From positions 1 to 7,498 of the forward strand of contig DIKL01000078.1 of the NCBI GenBank assembly GCA_002424545.1: a DNA stretch of 7,498 nucleotides, in the 5' to 3' direction. The translations under genes and the position numbers were made by a program. The DNA comes from Syntrophaceae bacterium UBA5619 (GTDB lineage Bacteria > Desulfobacterota > Syntrophia > Syntrophales > UBA5619). Positions 1 through 7,498 of the stretch are shown here, piece by piece. The notes beneath the pieces were generated by a model, which saw nothing but the letters and a program-made list of their open reading frames with translations, ran no database searches and was not told the DNA's origin. Position 1 is the first letter of the stretch, and the number at the start of each line of letters is the position of its first letter.

Positions 1-1296
<1,296 letters not shown>

Positions 1297-1304
1297 CAGA
1301 ACGG

Positions 1305-1311
1305 TAAGGAG
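1305..1311 (+). promoter_or_regulatory. Ribosome binding site of gyrA
   Basis: TAAGGAG lies in the short gyrB-gyrA gap. It is 9 bases before a TTG at 1321 and 12 bases before the ATG at 1324, so spacing slightly favours TTG while codon type favours ATG. Starting at ATG puts the catalytic tyrosine at residue 122, the same number as in E. coli. Confidence 0.7.
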
Positions 1312-1323
1312 AATTACGTTTTG

Positions 1324-3849
1324 ATGGAAAACCTGTTTGAAAAGACGATCACGACCAATATCGAAGACGAGATGAAGAAGTCCTACATGGACTATGCCAT
1401 GAGCGTCATCATCGGCCGGGCCATTCCCGACGCCCGGGACGGCCTGAAACCGGTCCACCGGCGGGTCCTGTTTGCCATGAACGAGATGGGAAACCGCTGG
1501 AACAAGCCCTACAAGAAATCGGCGAGGATCGTTGGAGATATCCTCGGTAAATACCATCCCCACGGGGATACGGCGGCCTATGATACCATGGTGCGGATGG
1601 CGCAGGACTTCTCGTTGCGATACCCCCTGGTCGACGGCCAGGGGAACTTCGGCTCGATCGACGGGGATCCCCCCGCTGCCATGCGGTACACGGAGGTCCG
1701 GATGGCCAGGTTCTCCGAGGAACTCCTCGCGGATCTGGAGAAGAACACGGTCGATTTCATGCCCAACTACGACGAGTCCCTGGAGGAACCGACCGTCCTG
1801 CCGGCGAAGATCCCCCTGTTGCTTTTGAACGGTACCGGCGGCATCGCCGTCGGCGTGGCGACGAACATTCCGCCCCACAACCTCCGGGAAGTGATCGACG
1901 GGACGATCGCGATGATCCGCGATCCCGAAATCACCATTGATGGGCTCATGAAATATATCCAGGGGCCGGACTTCCCCACGGCCGGCTTCATCAACGGCCG
2001 CGAGGGGATCCTCTCCGCCTATCGGACGGGACGCGGGATCATCCGGGTAAGGGCGCGCGCGCTGATCGAGAAAAATGCCCGCAACGACCGGGAGAGCATC
2101 GTCGTCAGCGAACTCCCCTACCAGGTAAACAAGGCGAACCTGATCGAGAAGATCGCCGAACTCGTCAAGGAGAAGAAGATCGGCGGAATCGCCGATCTCC
2201 GGGACGAATCGGACCGCGAGGGGATCCGCGTCGTTCTCGACCTCAAAAGGGACGAGGCATCGGCCATCGTGCTGAACCAACTCTACAAGCACACCCAGAT
2301 GGAATCCACTTTCGGGATCATCATGCTCGCGATCGACCAGGGACAGCCCCGGATCTTCAACCTGAAGGAGATTCTCCAGAGCTTCTTGGAGTTCCGCAAG
2401 CAGGTGGTCGTCCGTCGGACGGCCTTCGATCTTGCGAAGGCCAAGGAGCGGGCCCATATCCTGGAAGGGCTGATCATCGCCCTGGACCGGATCGACGAGG
2501 TGATCGCCGTGATCAAGGCCTCCGGGAGCCCCGCGGAGGCGGCCGCCGCCCTCTGCAGCCGGTTCGGCTTGAGCGATCTCCAGGCAAAGGCGATCCTGGA
2601 GATGCGCCTCCAGCGCCTGACCGGCCTTGAACGGGAAAAGATCGACGCGGAATACACCGAGATCTCCGCACTGATCCACAAGCTTCAGGGAATCCTCGAT
2701 GACCCGCGGAAGGTTCTCGACGTGATCGTCGAGGAGCTCACCGAGATCCGGGCGCGCTACGGCGACGAGCGGCGCACCGAAATCGTCATCAGTTCCGAGG
2801 ACATCAATATCGAGGATCTGATCGTCGAGGAGGACATGGTCGTTACCGTTTCCCACGCGGGATACATCAAGCGCAACGCGGTGAGCCTGTACAAAAGTCA
2901 GCGGCGCGGCGGCAAGGGCAAGATCGGCATGGGGACGAAGGAGGAGGATTTCGTCGAGCGCATCTTCATCGCCAACACCCATCACTATGTATTGATCTTC
3001 ACGAGCAAAGGACGCCTCTACTGGCTGAAGGTCTACCTGATTCCACAGGCCGGGCGCGCCGCCAAGGGAAAGGCGATCGTCAACCTGATCAACCTGACCG
3101 AAGGGGAGCGCGTCGCCGCCGTCCTTCCGGTACGCGAGTTTTCCGGGGATAGGTCGGTGGTCATGGTGACCCGCCTGGGGACGATCAAGAAGACGGAGCT
3201 TTCGGCCTTCTCCAACCCCCGTGCGGGAGGGATCATCGCAATATCGATCGATGAGGGGGACGAATTGATCGATGTCCAGCTTACCCTCGGGAACCAGGAC
3301 ATCTTCCTCGGAACCCGAAAGGGGAAATCGATCCGCTTCAAAGAGGACGACGTCCGCGACATGGGCCGGACGGCCCGCGGCGTCCGGGGGATCAGGATGG
3401 CGGCCGATGACCGGGTCATCGGGATGGAGATCCCGACCGAAGGAAACACGATCCTCACCGTCTCCGAAAAGGGGTACGGCAAAAGGACCGACATCGCCGA
3501 ATACCGTCTCCAGACCCGTGGCGGCAAGGGGACGATCAATTTGAAGACCGTTCCCAAGGTGGGCGACGTCTCGGGGATTCTCCAGATCTCCGGCAGCGAG
3601 GACATCATGCTGATCAGCGACGCGGGCCGGATCGTCCGCATGCGCGCCGAGGAGGTGCGTGTCATTCACCGGAGCACCCAGGGTGTGCGCCTGATCGACC
3701 TTGATGAAAACGAAAAGCTGGTCGGCGTCGCCCGCGCCGAACGGGAGGAAGACCGGGAGAACGGCGCGGCGCCGGAGGATCTCGTGGAGGAGGCGGGTCC
3801 GGAGCAGGAAACCTTTCCGGAGATTGCTCCGGTGGAGGAGGGGGAATGA
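1324..3849 (+). CDS. gyrA: DNA gyrase subunit A
   Basis: DNA-cleaving and rejoining subunit of gyrase (A2B2). From the ATG it is 841 residues, a normal length; TTG at 1321 is an alternative start adding one residue. The winged-helix/tower part contains the conserved [16 protein letters not shown] region (about residues 67-82) and the active-site tyrosine Y122 in [11 protein letters not shown]. The QRDR has Thr at position 83 and Asp at 87. The coiled-coil region includes [13 protein letters not shown]. The C-terminal beta-pinwheel carries the canonical GyrA box QRRGGKG at about residue 526, which is needed for DNA wrapping and distinguishes GyrA from ParC, and a box-like QTRGGKG at about residue 730. 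The protein ends in an acidic Glu-rich tail. It follows gyrB by 27 bases with no terminator between, so the two are probably one operon. No frameshift or missing catalytic residue is seen. Confidence 0.98.
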   Translation: MENLFEKTITTNIEDEMKKSYMDYAMSVIIGRAIPDARDGLKPVHRRVLFAMNEMGNRWNKPYKKSARIVGDILGKYHPHGDTAAYDTMVRMAQDFSLRYPLVDGQGNFGSIDGDPPAAMRYTEVRMARFSEELLADLEKNTVDFMPNYDESLEEPTVLPAKIPLLLLNGTGGIAVGVATNIPPHNLREVIDGTIAMIRDPEITIDGLMKYIQGPDFPTAGFINGREGILSAYRTGRGIIRVRARALIEKNARNDRESIVVSELPYQVNKANLIEKIAELVKEKKIGGIADLRDESDREGIRVVLDLKRDEASAIVLNQLYKHTQMESTFGIIMLAIDQGQPRIFNLKEILQSFLEFRKQVVVRRTAFDLAKAKERAHILEGLIIALDRIDEVIAVIKASGSPAEAAAALCSRFGLSDLQAKAILEMRLQRLTGLEREKIDAEYTEISALIHKLQGILDDPRKVLDVIVEELTEIRARYGDERRTEIVISSEDINIEDLIVEEDMVVTVSHAGYIKRNAVSLYKSQRRGGKGKIGMGTKEEDFVERIFIANTHHYVLIFTSKGRLYWLKVYLIPQAGRAAKGKAIVNLINLTEGERVAAVLPVREFSGDRSVVMVTRLGTIKKTELSAFSNPRAGGIIAISIDEGDELIDVQLTLGNQDIFLGTRKGKSIRFKEDDVRDMGRTARGVRGIRMAADDRVIGMEIPTEGNTILTVSEKGYGKRTDIAEYRLQTRGGKGTINLKTVPKVGDVSGILQISGSEDIMLISDAGRIVRMRAEEVRVIHRSTQGVRLIDLDENEKLVGVARAEREEDRENGAAPEDLVEEAGPEQETFPEIAPVEEGE
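2899..2919 (+). other. gyrA: GyrA box (QRRGGKG) coding segment
   Basis: This segment encodes the seven-residue GyrA box in the first blade of the C-terminal pinwheel. The motif is the recognised signature of gyrase-type DNA wrapping. A degenerate copy, QTRGGKG, is encoded at 3511-3531 in a later blade. Confidence 0.9.
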
Positions 3850-3879
3850 AGATGCTCCGCCCCGGGAGCGTGGTGTCGC

Positions 3880-3885
3880 TATACT
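3880..3885 (+). promoter_or_regulatory. Possible -10 element upstream of the GDH gene
   Basis: TATACT differs from the sigma-70 -10 consensus at one position and stands out in a GC-rich gap 110 bases before the GDH start. No convincing -35 hexamer is found 16-18 bases upstream and there is no TG extension, so this is only a candidate. The GDH could instead be transcribed from the gyrase promoter. Confidence 0.2.
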
Positions 3886-3912
3886 CCTTCTCCCGAGGTC
3901 AAATTCTTTCGA

Positions 3913-3941
3913 TCGGCGAGCTTTACGCGGCTCCGCGCCGA
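3913..3941 (+). other. Stem-loop in the gyrA-GDH gap
   Basis: TCGGCG (3913-3918) pairs exactly with CGCCGA (3936-3941), and the adjacent AGC (3919-3921) pairs with GCT (3930-3932) across an 8-base loop with a 3-base bulge. No T-run follows, so it is not a standard intrinsic terminator. It could be a leader structure for the GDH mRNA or chance pairing in GC-rich DNA. Apart from this and the weak -10 candidate, I see nothing in 3850-3994. Confidence 0.25.
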
Positions 3942-3982
3942 CGGACGGTGCCGATTGAAATGCACTCGCCGGGAATACCTGA

Positions 3983-3989
3983 GAGGTGA
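3983..3989 (+). promoter_or_regulatory. Ribosome binding site deciding the GDH start
   Basis: GAGGTGA matches the anti-Shine-Dalgarno complement and sits 5 bases before the ATG at 3995. A GTG at 3986 in the same frame would extend the protein by three residues, but it lies inside this site and has no comparably good site upstream. ATG 3995 is therefore preferred. Confidence 0.75.
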
Positions 3990-3994
3990 ATGTC

Positions 3995-6922
3995 ATGCAG
4001 ACGGAAATCCAGATGATCGAAGCCAGGAGCGGGCAGGTACGCGAATCGAGGAAGAAGGAGGTCCGCCGACTGCTGGAAGATCTCTACCGAATGGAGCCCA
4101 ACACGGTCGGCAAGATCATCGACACCTTTTTCGAACATGATTTCCTGCCGAACTGGTATTTCCATTCGAACCGCGCCGAGGACGTGGCCAGCGATCTGTT
4201 CATTGTCAGCCAGCTGCTCTCCGCCAAGGACGAATACCTGACGCACACCAGCCTCGACGGCAAAAAGATCACCTATTTCCTGAACGTGGGTCGCGATTTT
4301 CCCGGGAAGCTCAAAACCATTCTGGGACAGAACGGCACGATGGACATCGTTTCCTACGACTCAATGAAGACCCGTTCGGGCATCCGGCTCATCACCATCG
4401 AAAAGGCCGGCGCGGAGAAGATGCCCATAAGCCGGGAAGAAGAAGCCGCCGCCGCGCGGCTGATCGCCGAGCTCCGGCAGCGGGCCGCCGCGCAGGGCCA
4501 TCGCTGCGTCGAGGAGTTCATCGCCGCGCTGCCGGCGAACTATCTCCACGAGGAGGTCAACAGCTTCGCCGTTCCCCGGCGCATCTTCCGGCACGGCCTC
4601 ATTTTTGAGAAGGTCCGCTCCGGCGGAGGGGTCTACGTCGGACGGGAGAGCACCGAGGGGGAACAAGGCGAGCCGAGCGAACGGCTTTCCGCGCGTGAAA
4701 CCCGCTTCCACATCGGTTTCGAGGAGCCCGAGATCGATTTCATCCTCGAGGTGCTCGAGGCGCTGCGCGGCCTCGATATCAACATGAATCGTTCCTACTA
4801 CGACCGCTTTACCCCGCCCCCGGGCGGCGGGGCGGCCGTGGGAATCATGACCTTCTATCTCGATCCCTCCGTGGAGGTGTCTCGACTGGAAAAGGCCCTG
4901 GCCGGGATGGGGAGGCGAGGCGGAGACGCGCGGGCGGAGGGCGGAAGACTCCTGGCCGACATCGAGTCGATTCTGCGCAGTCTGAGCCGGCGCGATCTCT
5001 CCCCGGAGGAGACCGCCGCTCTGCTTGCGCGCCTGCGCGCCTACACCGATGTCAACGCCGATACCGGCAACACGGCCGAATTCGGGAACTTTCTCCTCAA
5101 TGCGCTGAGCGACTTCTTGGAGGCAGCCGATTCGCTCGGCGTGTCGGACAGTCCGCGCATCATGCGGCGTCTGCTTGGATTCGACGCCTTCGAGGAATTC
5201 TGGGTGGACACGAAACACGGTCAGCGAATCCTCGTCACCGAAGGTTTTCGGACGCGCCACAACACCGCCCGCGGGACGGCCAAGGGCGGTTTGCGGATCG
5301 ATCCGATCGTTGAATTCTCCGAAGTGGCGGCCCTGGCTTTCATGATGACCTGGAAGTGCGCCCGTTCAAAGGTTCCGTTCGGAGGCGGAAAGGGCGGGCT
5401 CAAGCTCAACCCGCGCGATTTCAACGATGCCCGTCTCGATTATTCCGAAACCCTCACCAACTTCGGTCGCTCGCTCTTTTTGGTCACCGGCCCGATTCGC
5501 GATGTTCCGGCCGGCGACGTGGGCTGCGGTCCGCAGGAGATCGGCCTGCTTTTCGAAGGATTCAAGTCGGCGCTGCACGATCTGGCCATGATCGCCTACG
5601 GGCTGAAGAAAAATGTAGCTTTTCTCGGAAACAAGGTGCTCACCCTCGCCGACGCCCGCGCCATCCTGAGCGGAAACTTCGATGTGGACTGGCGCGACGA
5701 GCGGATCCTGCGGGAGTTGGTGATGAACGAGGGTTATCTCGAACGGGTGGCCGCTCCCCAGATCACGGGCAAGCCGCGCATGGGAATCCAGACCCGCAAC
5801 GGCGCGACCGGGCGCGGCCTTCGTTATGTCCTGCTGGCCGCCGTGACCCGCCTCTATCTGGACGGCCGCTGGAAGCCGGTTGCGGAGCCGACGGCCGAGG
5901 AAAGGCTTCTCCTGGAGAGTCTGGCCGGGGTGAATGAGAGCGCCCTGTTGGCGGCGGCGGGTCGTGAGGACGGCGCCGGACCGATTGCGGACGAAACCTG
6001 GCGGAAACTGGACGAAGAGGTTTTCCCGAAGCTGCTCCGCGACAAGCGGATCATCGTGCAGGGATCCGGAAAGGTCGGCGGTTCCTTCATGGAGGAAATG
6101 GCCCGGTATCCGGTGATCTTTGCGGCGGTGGCCGATCGGGACGGCGCCCTGGTCGGCCGCCTGGATCCGGCCGAACTGACCCGGGCGGCCCGGAGTTTCG
6201 GATCCGTGTTCGGCTGCGAAAAGGGCGTTGAACAGCGAATTCCCGGAGTCGATGAAGGCAAGGCTGTGCTGGAAAACGACTGCGACATCCTGGTTCCCGC
6301 GGCCCTGGAGAACGCCATCACCGCGGCCAACGCCGAAAAGGTCCGCGCAACGCTGGTCGTCTGCGGCGCGAACGGTCCCAACACGACCAAGGCGGAGAGG
6401 ATTCTCCACCGGCGGGGCGTGGCCGTCGTGTATGATTTTCTGGCCAACGGCGGCGGGGTGATCGCCTCCTATTTCGAGTGGCTGCGGAACCTGGCGGAAA
6501 GGCGCCGCTACGAAGCCGAGACGATCCGGGGCGAACGGTTCCGGGTGGAGGATCTGGCCGGGTTTGTGATGCCCGAATTTCGTTCCCGGATCCTCTCCAT
6601 TCTGCGGGAGCCGGAGTCCCCGACGGCGACGGAGGCCTGGAACGCCGTGCTGCGCGATATCATGATCGCCGCCGTGAACGACGATTACTCGGAGGCCGTC
6701 CGGGGCGGCGTTTCGCTTAAGACGGCCGGGTACACCGCCGCGATCCTGCGCGTTTTGGCCGCGGAACTGTTGCGTACTCCGCAATCCGAGCGACCGGGAT
6801 GGATTGCCGGGATGAAGCCGGCGACACGCCGTCGTCTGGCGCGCAGCCTCCGCCATCTGGAGGCGGCCATGATCGATCCCGGCGCCGCGTTGTTGGCGGA
6901 GCGGGTCGAGGCGGGACTGTAG
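3995..6922 (+). CDS. Large glutamate dehydrogenase with N-terminal ACT-like extension
   Basis: Predicted cytoplasmic enzyme for oxidative deamination of glutamate to 2-oxoglutarate and ammonia, or the reverse; 975 residues from ATG, about twice the usual hexameric GDH. Residues 1 to about 390 form an extension with two ACT-like stretches (about 90-140 and 235-292). The core shows KGGLR (Lys430), MMTWKCA (Lys454), VPFGGGKGG (catalytic Lys466) and DVPAGDVG (catalytic Asp508). The NAD(P) domain follows with TGKP, ATGRG, VQGSGKVGG (about 688-696), DILVPAALENAIT, CGANGPNTTKAE and FLANGGGVIASYFEW. All expected catalytic residues are present. Two insertions interrupt the core: about 50 residues between Asp508 and TGKP, and about 55 between ATGRG and GSGKVGG. 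The C-terminal region after the SYFEW motif is also long. NAD versus NADP preference cannot be read safely. The family call is firm; class and regulation are open, so no gene symbol is given. Confidence 0.93.
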   Translation: MQTEIQMIEARSGQVRESRKKEVRRLLEDLYRMEPNTVGKIIDTFFEHDFLPNWYFHSNRAEDVASDLFIVSQLLSAKDEYLTHTSLDGKKITYFLNVGRDFPGKLKTILGQNGTMDIVSYDSMKTRSGIRLITIEKAGAEKMPISREEEAAAARLIAELRQRAAAQGHRCVEEFIAALPANYLHEEVNSFAVPRRIFRHGLIFEKVRSGGGVYVGRESTEGEQGEPSERLSARETRFHIGFEEPEIDFILEVLEALRGLDINMNRSYYDRFTPPPGGGAAVGIMTFYLDPSVEVSRLEKALAGMGRRGGDARAEGGRLLADIESILRSLSRRDLSPEETAALLARLRAYTDVNADTGNTAEFGNFLLNALSDFLEAADSLGVSDSPRIMRRLLGFDAFEEFWVDTKHGQRILVTEGFRTRHNTARGTAKGGLRIDPIVEFSEVAALAFMMTWKCARSKVPFGGGKGGLKLNPRDFNDARLDYSETLTNFGRSLFLVTGPIRDVPAGDVGCGPQEIGLLFEGFKSALHDLAMIAYGLKKNVAFLGNKVLTLADARAILSGNFDVDWRDERILRELVMNEGYLERVAAPQITGKPRMGIQTRNGATGRGLRYVLLAAVTRLYLDGRWKPVAEPTAEERLLLESLAGVNESALLAAAGREDGAGPIADETWRKLDEEVFPKLLRDKRIIVQGSGKVGGSFMEEMARYPVIFAAVADRDGALVGRLDPAELTRAARSFGSVFGCEKGVEQRIPGVDEGKAVLENDCDILVPAALENAITAANAEKVRATLVVCGANGPNTTKAERILHRRGVAVVYDFLANGGGVIASYFEWLRNLAERRRYEAETIRGERFRVEDLAGFVMPEFRSRILSILREPESPTATEAWNAVLRDIMIAAVNDDYSEAVRGGVSLKTAGYTAAILRVLAAELLRTPQSERPGWIAGMKPATRRRLARSLRHLEAAMIDPGAALLAERVEAGL

Positions 6923-6931
6923 GCGCGGCGT

Positions 6932-6968
6932 TGTCCCGATCGTTTTGCCGTTGCGGCAAATCCGGACA
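6932..6968 (+). terminator. Compound inverted repeat after the GDH gene, possible terminator
   Basis: The inner perfect hairpin is TTTGCCG-TTG-CGGCAAA (6944-6960). The outer arms TGTCCCGAT (6932-6940) and ATCCGGACA (6960-6968) pair with one mismatch, sharing base 6960 with the inner stem. The structure starts 9 bases after the GDH stop codon, a typical terminator position, but no T-run follows on the + strand. It could be a weak terminator, an mRNA 3'-end stabiliser or a leader element of the next gene. A short palindrome GGAAAAATTTCC (6970-6981) follows it. Confidence 0.35.
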
Positions 6969-6997
6969 GGGAAAAATTTCCGGGATCTCGAGAGGGA

Positions 6998-7004
6998 AAG
7001 GAGG
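6998..7004 (+). promoter_or_regulatory. Strong ribosome binding site of the MBL-fold gene
   Basis: AAGGAGG, within a purine-rich tract running to the start codon, ends 8 bases before ATG 7013. It is near-consensus and fixes the start, which also yields a sensible signal peptide. Confidence 0.85.
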
Positions 7005-7012
7005 AGGGGAAA

Positions 7013-7498
7013 ATGAAAACACTTTTGGGATTGGCCCTGGTTGGCGTGATGTCGCCGGCAATGGCCGGCGGGGGGTTCGAAACGGATGTCCTGCCGACGC
7101 CGGCGGGGGATTTGAAAATCACCTTTATCGGTCATTCATCGCTGATGTTCGAGTTCGGCGGGAAGATGATCTACAACGACCCGGTCGGCCAGTATGGGGA
7201 TTTCTCGAAACTTCCGAAGGCGGATCTGGTCCTGGCGGCCCACGAACATGGAGATCACTTCGATCCGGAAACGATCAAAAAAATCAGCAAAGCCGGGACG
7301 AAAGTGGTCATGACCCCGCTATGTGTCGGAAAGGTGAAGGACGGCATCGTGTTGAAAAACGGGGAGGAAACGACCGTCGACGGGATCCGGATCGAGGCGG
7401 TTCCGGCCTACAACCTCGTCCACATGCGGAGCCCCGAAGTGCCCTATCACCCCAAAGGGGTCGGAAACGGCTACATCCTGACCTTCGGCGGCAAACGC
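7013..7498 (+). CDS. Exported MBL-fold metallo-hydrolase, N-terminal part (3' end outside window)
   Basis: 162 codons, open at the window end. Residues 1-18 look like a Sec signal peptide: Lys2, a hydrophobic stretch, then an AMA cleavage site before GGG, so the mature protein is probably periplasmic. The metallo-beta-lactamase fold is shown by FIGHSS (His41), the IYNDP strand (residues 53-57) and the metal-binding motif HEHGDH (residues 77-82), which fits HxHxDH. AYNLVHM and a YHPKG segment (about 132-149) resemble the UlaG/UPF0173-like branch, in which a similar Tyr-Asn/His-Pro-Lys-Gly stretch precedes the later metal ligands. Those downstream ligands (GDT-type Asp and the last His) fall beyond the window. 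The substrate is unknown; UlaG acts on ascorbate-6-phosphate lactone, but that cannot be transferred to an exported protein. It lies 90 bases after the GDH, separated by an inverted repeat, so it may be transcribed independently. Confidence 0.88.
   Translation, partial: MKTLLGLALVGVMSPAMAGGGFETDVLPTPAGDLKITFIGHSSLMFEFGGKMIYNDPVGQYGDFSKLPKADLVLAAHEHGDHFDPETIKKISKAGTKVVMTPLCVGKVKDGIVLKNGEETTVDGIRIEAVPAYNLVHMRSPEVPYHPKGVGNGYILTFGGKR

Noticed and set aside
3854..3869. GCTCC/GGAGC inverted repeat just after the gyrA stop, considered as a terminator
   Set aside because: The stem is only 5 bp with a 6-base loop and no T-run, which is too weak to call.
3701..3958. 85-codon + strand frame overlapping the gyrA 3' end and the gap
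   Set aside because: It starts inside gyrA in another frame, has no ribosome site, and gives an Arg-rich composition typical of out-of-frame GC-rich DNA.
3986..3988. GTG as the GDH start codon
   Set aside because: It falls within the GAGGTGA ribosome site that serves ATG 3995 at ideal spacing.
4361..5260. 299-codon - strand frame opposite the N-terminal extension of the GDH
   Set aside because: The + strand frame continues without interruption into the GDH core and has a good ribosome site. The antisense product shows no family motifs.
5366..7135. 589-codon open reading frame on the - strand opposite the GDH
   Set aside because: It overlaps the conserved catalytic core of the GDH and runs into the MBL gene. 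No domain or good ribosome site was recognised, so it is a codon-bias shadow.

Overview
The window is GC-rich and gene-dense, with every supported gene on the + strand. It reads as a piece of a Gram-negative bacterial chromosome. The evidence is a GyrB that carries the large insertion domain typical of proteobacterial-type GyrB, a gyrB-gyrA tandem, good Shine-Dalgarno sites, and a Sec-type signal peptide on the last gene. A deltaproteobacterial (Desulfobacterota-like) host would fit, but this is an inference from general character and no marker in the window proves it.

Layout: (1) 1-1296, the C-terminal half of gyrB (TOPRIM core, insertion domain, GyrA-binding tail), cut by the window start. 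(2) 1324-3849, complete gyrA, 27 bases downstream and probably co-transcribed, with an acidic tail. (3) 3850-3994, a 145-base gap with a possible -10 element and a stem-loop, both weak. (4) 3995-6922, one very large glutamate dehydrogenase (975 residues). It has an N-terminal extension of about 390 residues with two ACT-like stretches and a catalytic core carrying the motifs of the small hexameric GDHs, interrupted by two insertions of about 50-55 residues each. (5) 6923-7012, a 90-base gap with a compound inverted repeat followed by a strong ribosome binding site. (6) 7013-7498, the N-terminal part of an exported metallo-beta-lactamase-fold hydrolase, cut by the window end.

The gyrase genes together encode the A2B2 enzyme that introduces negative supercoils into DNA. 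The GDH links amino-acid nitrogen to 2-oxoglutarate. The hydrolase is predicted to act outside the cytoplasm. No functional link between the gyrase pair and the two downstream genes is visible.

I found no mobile element, CRISPR array, tRNA, rRNA or defence system. The most noteworthy item is the architecture of the GDH. Long antisense reading frames exist opposite gyrA and the GDH, but they look like codon-bias shadows.
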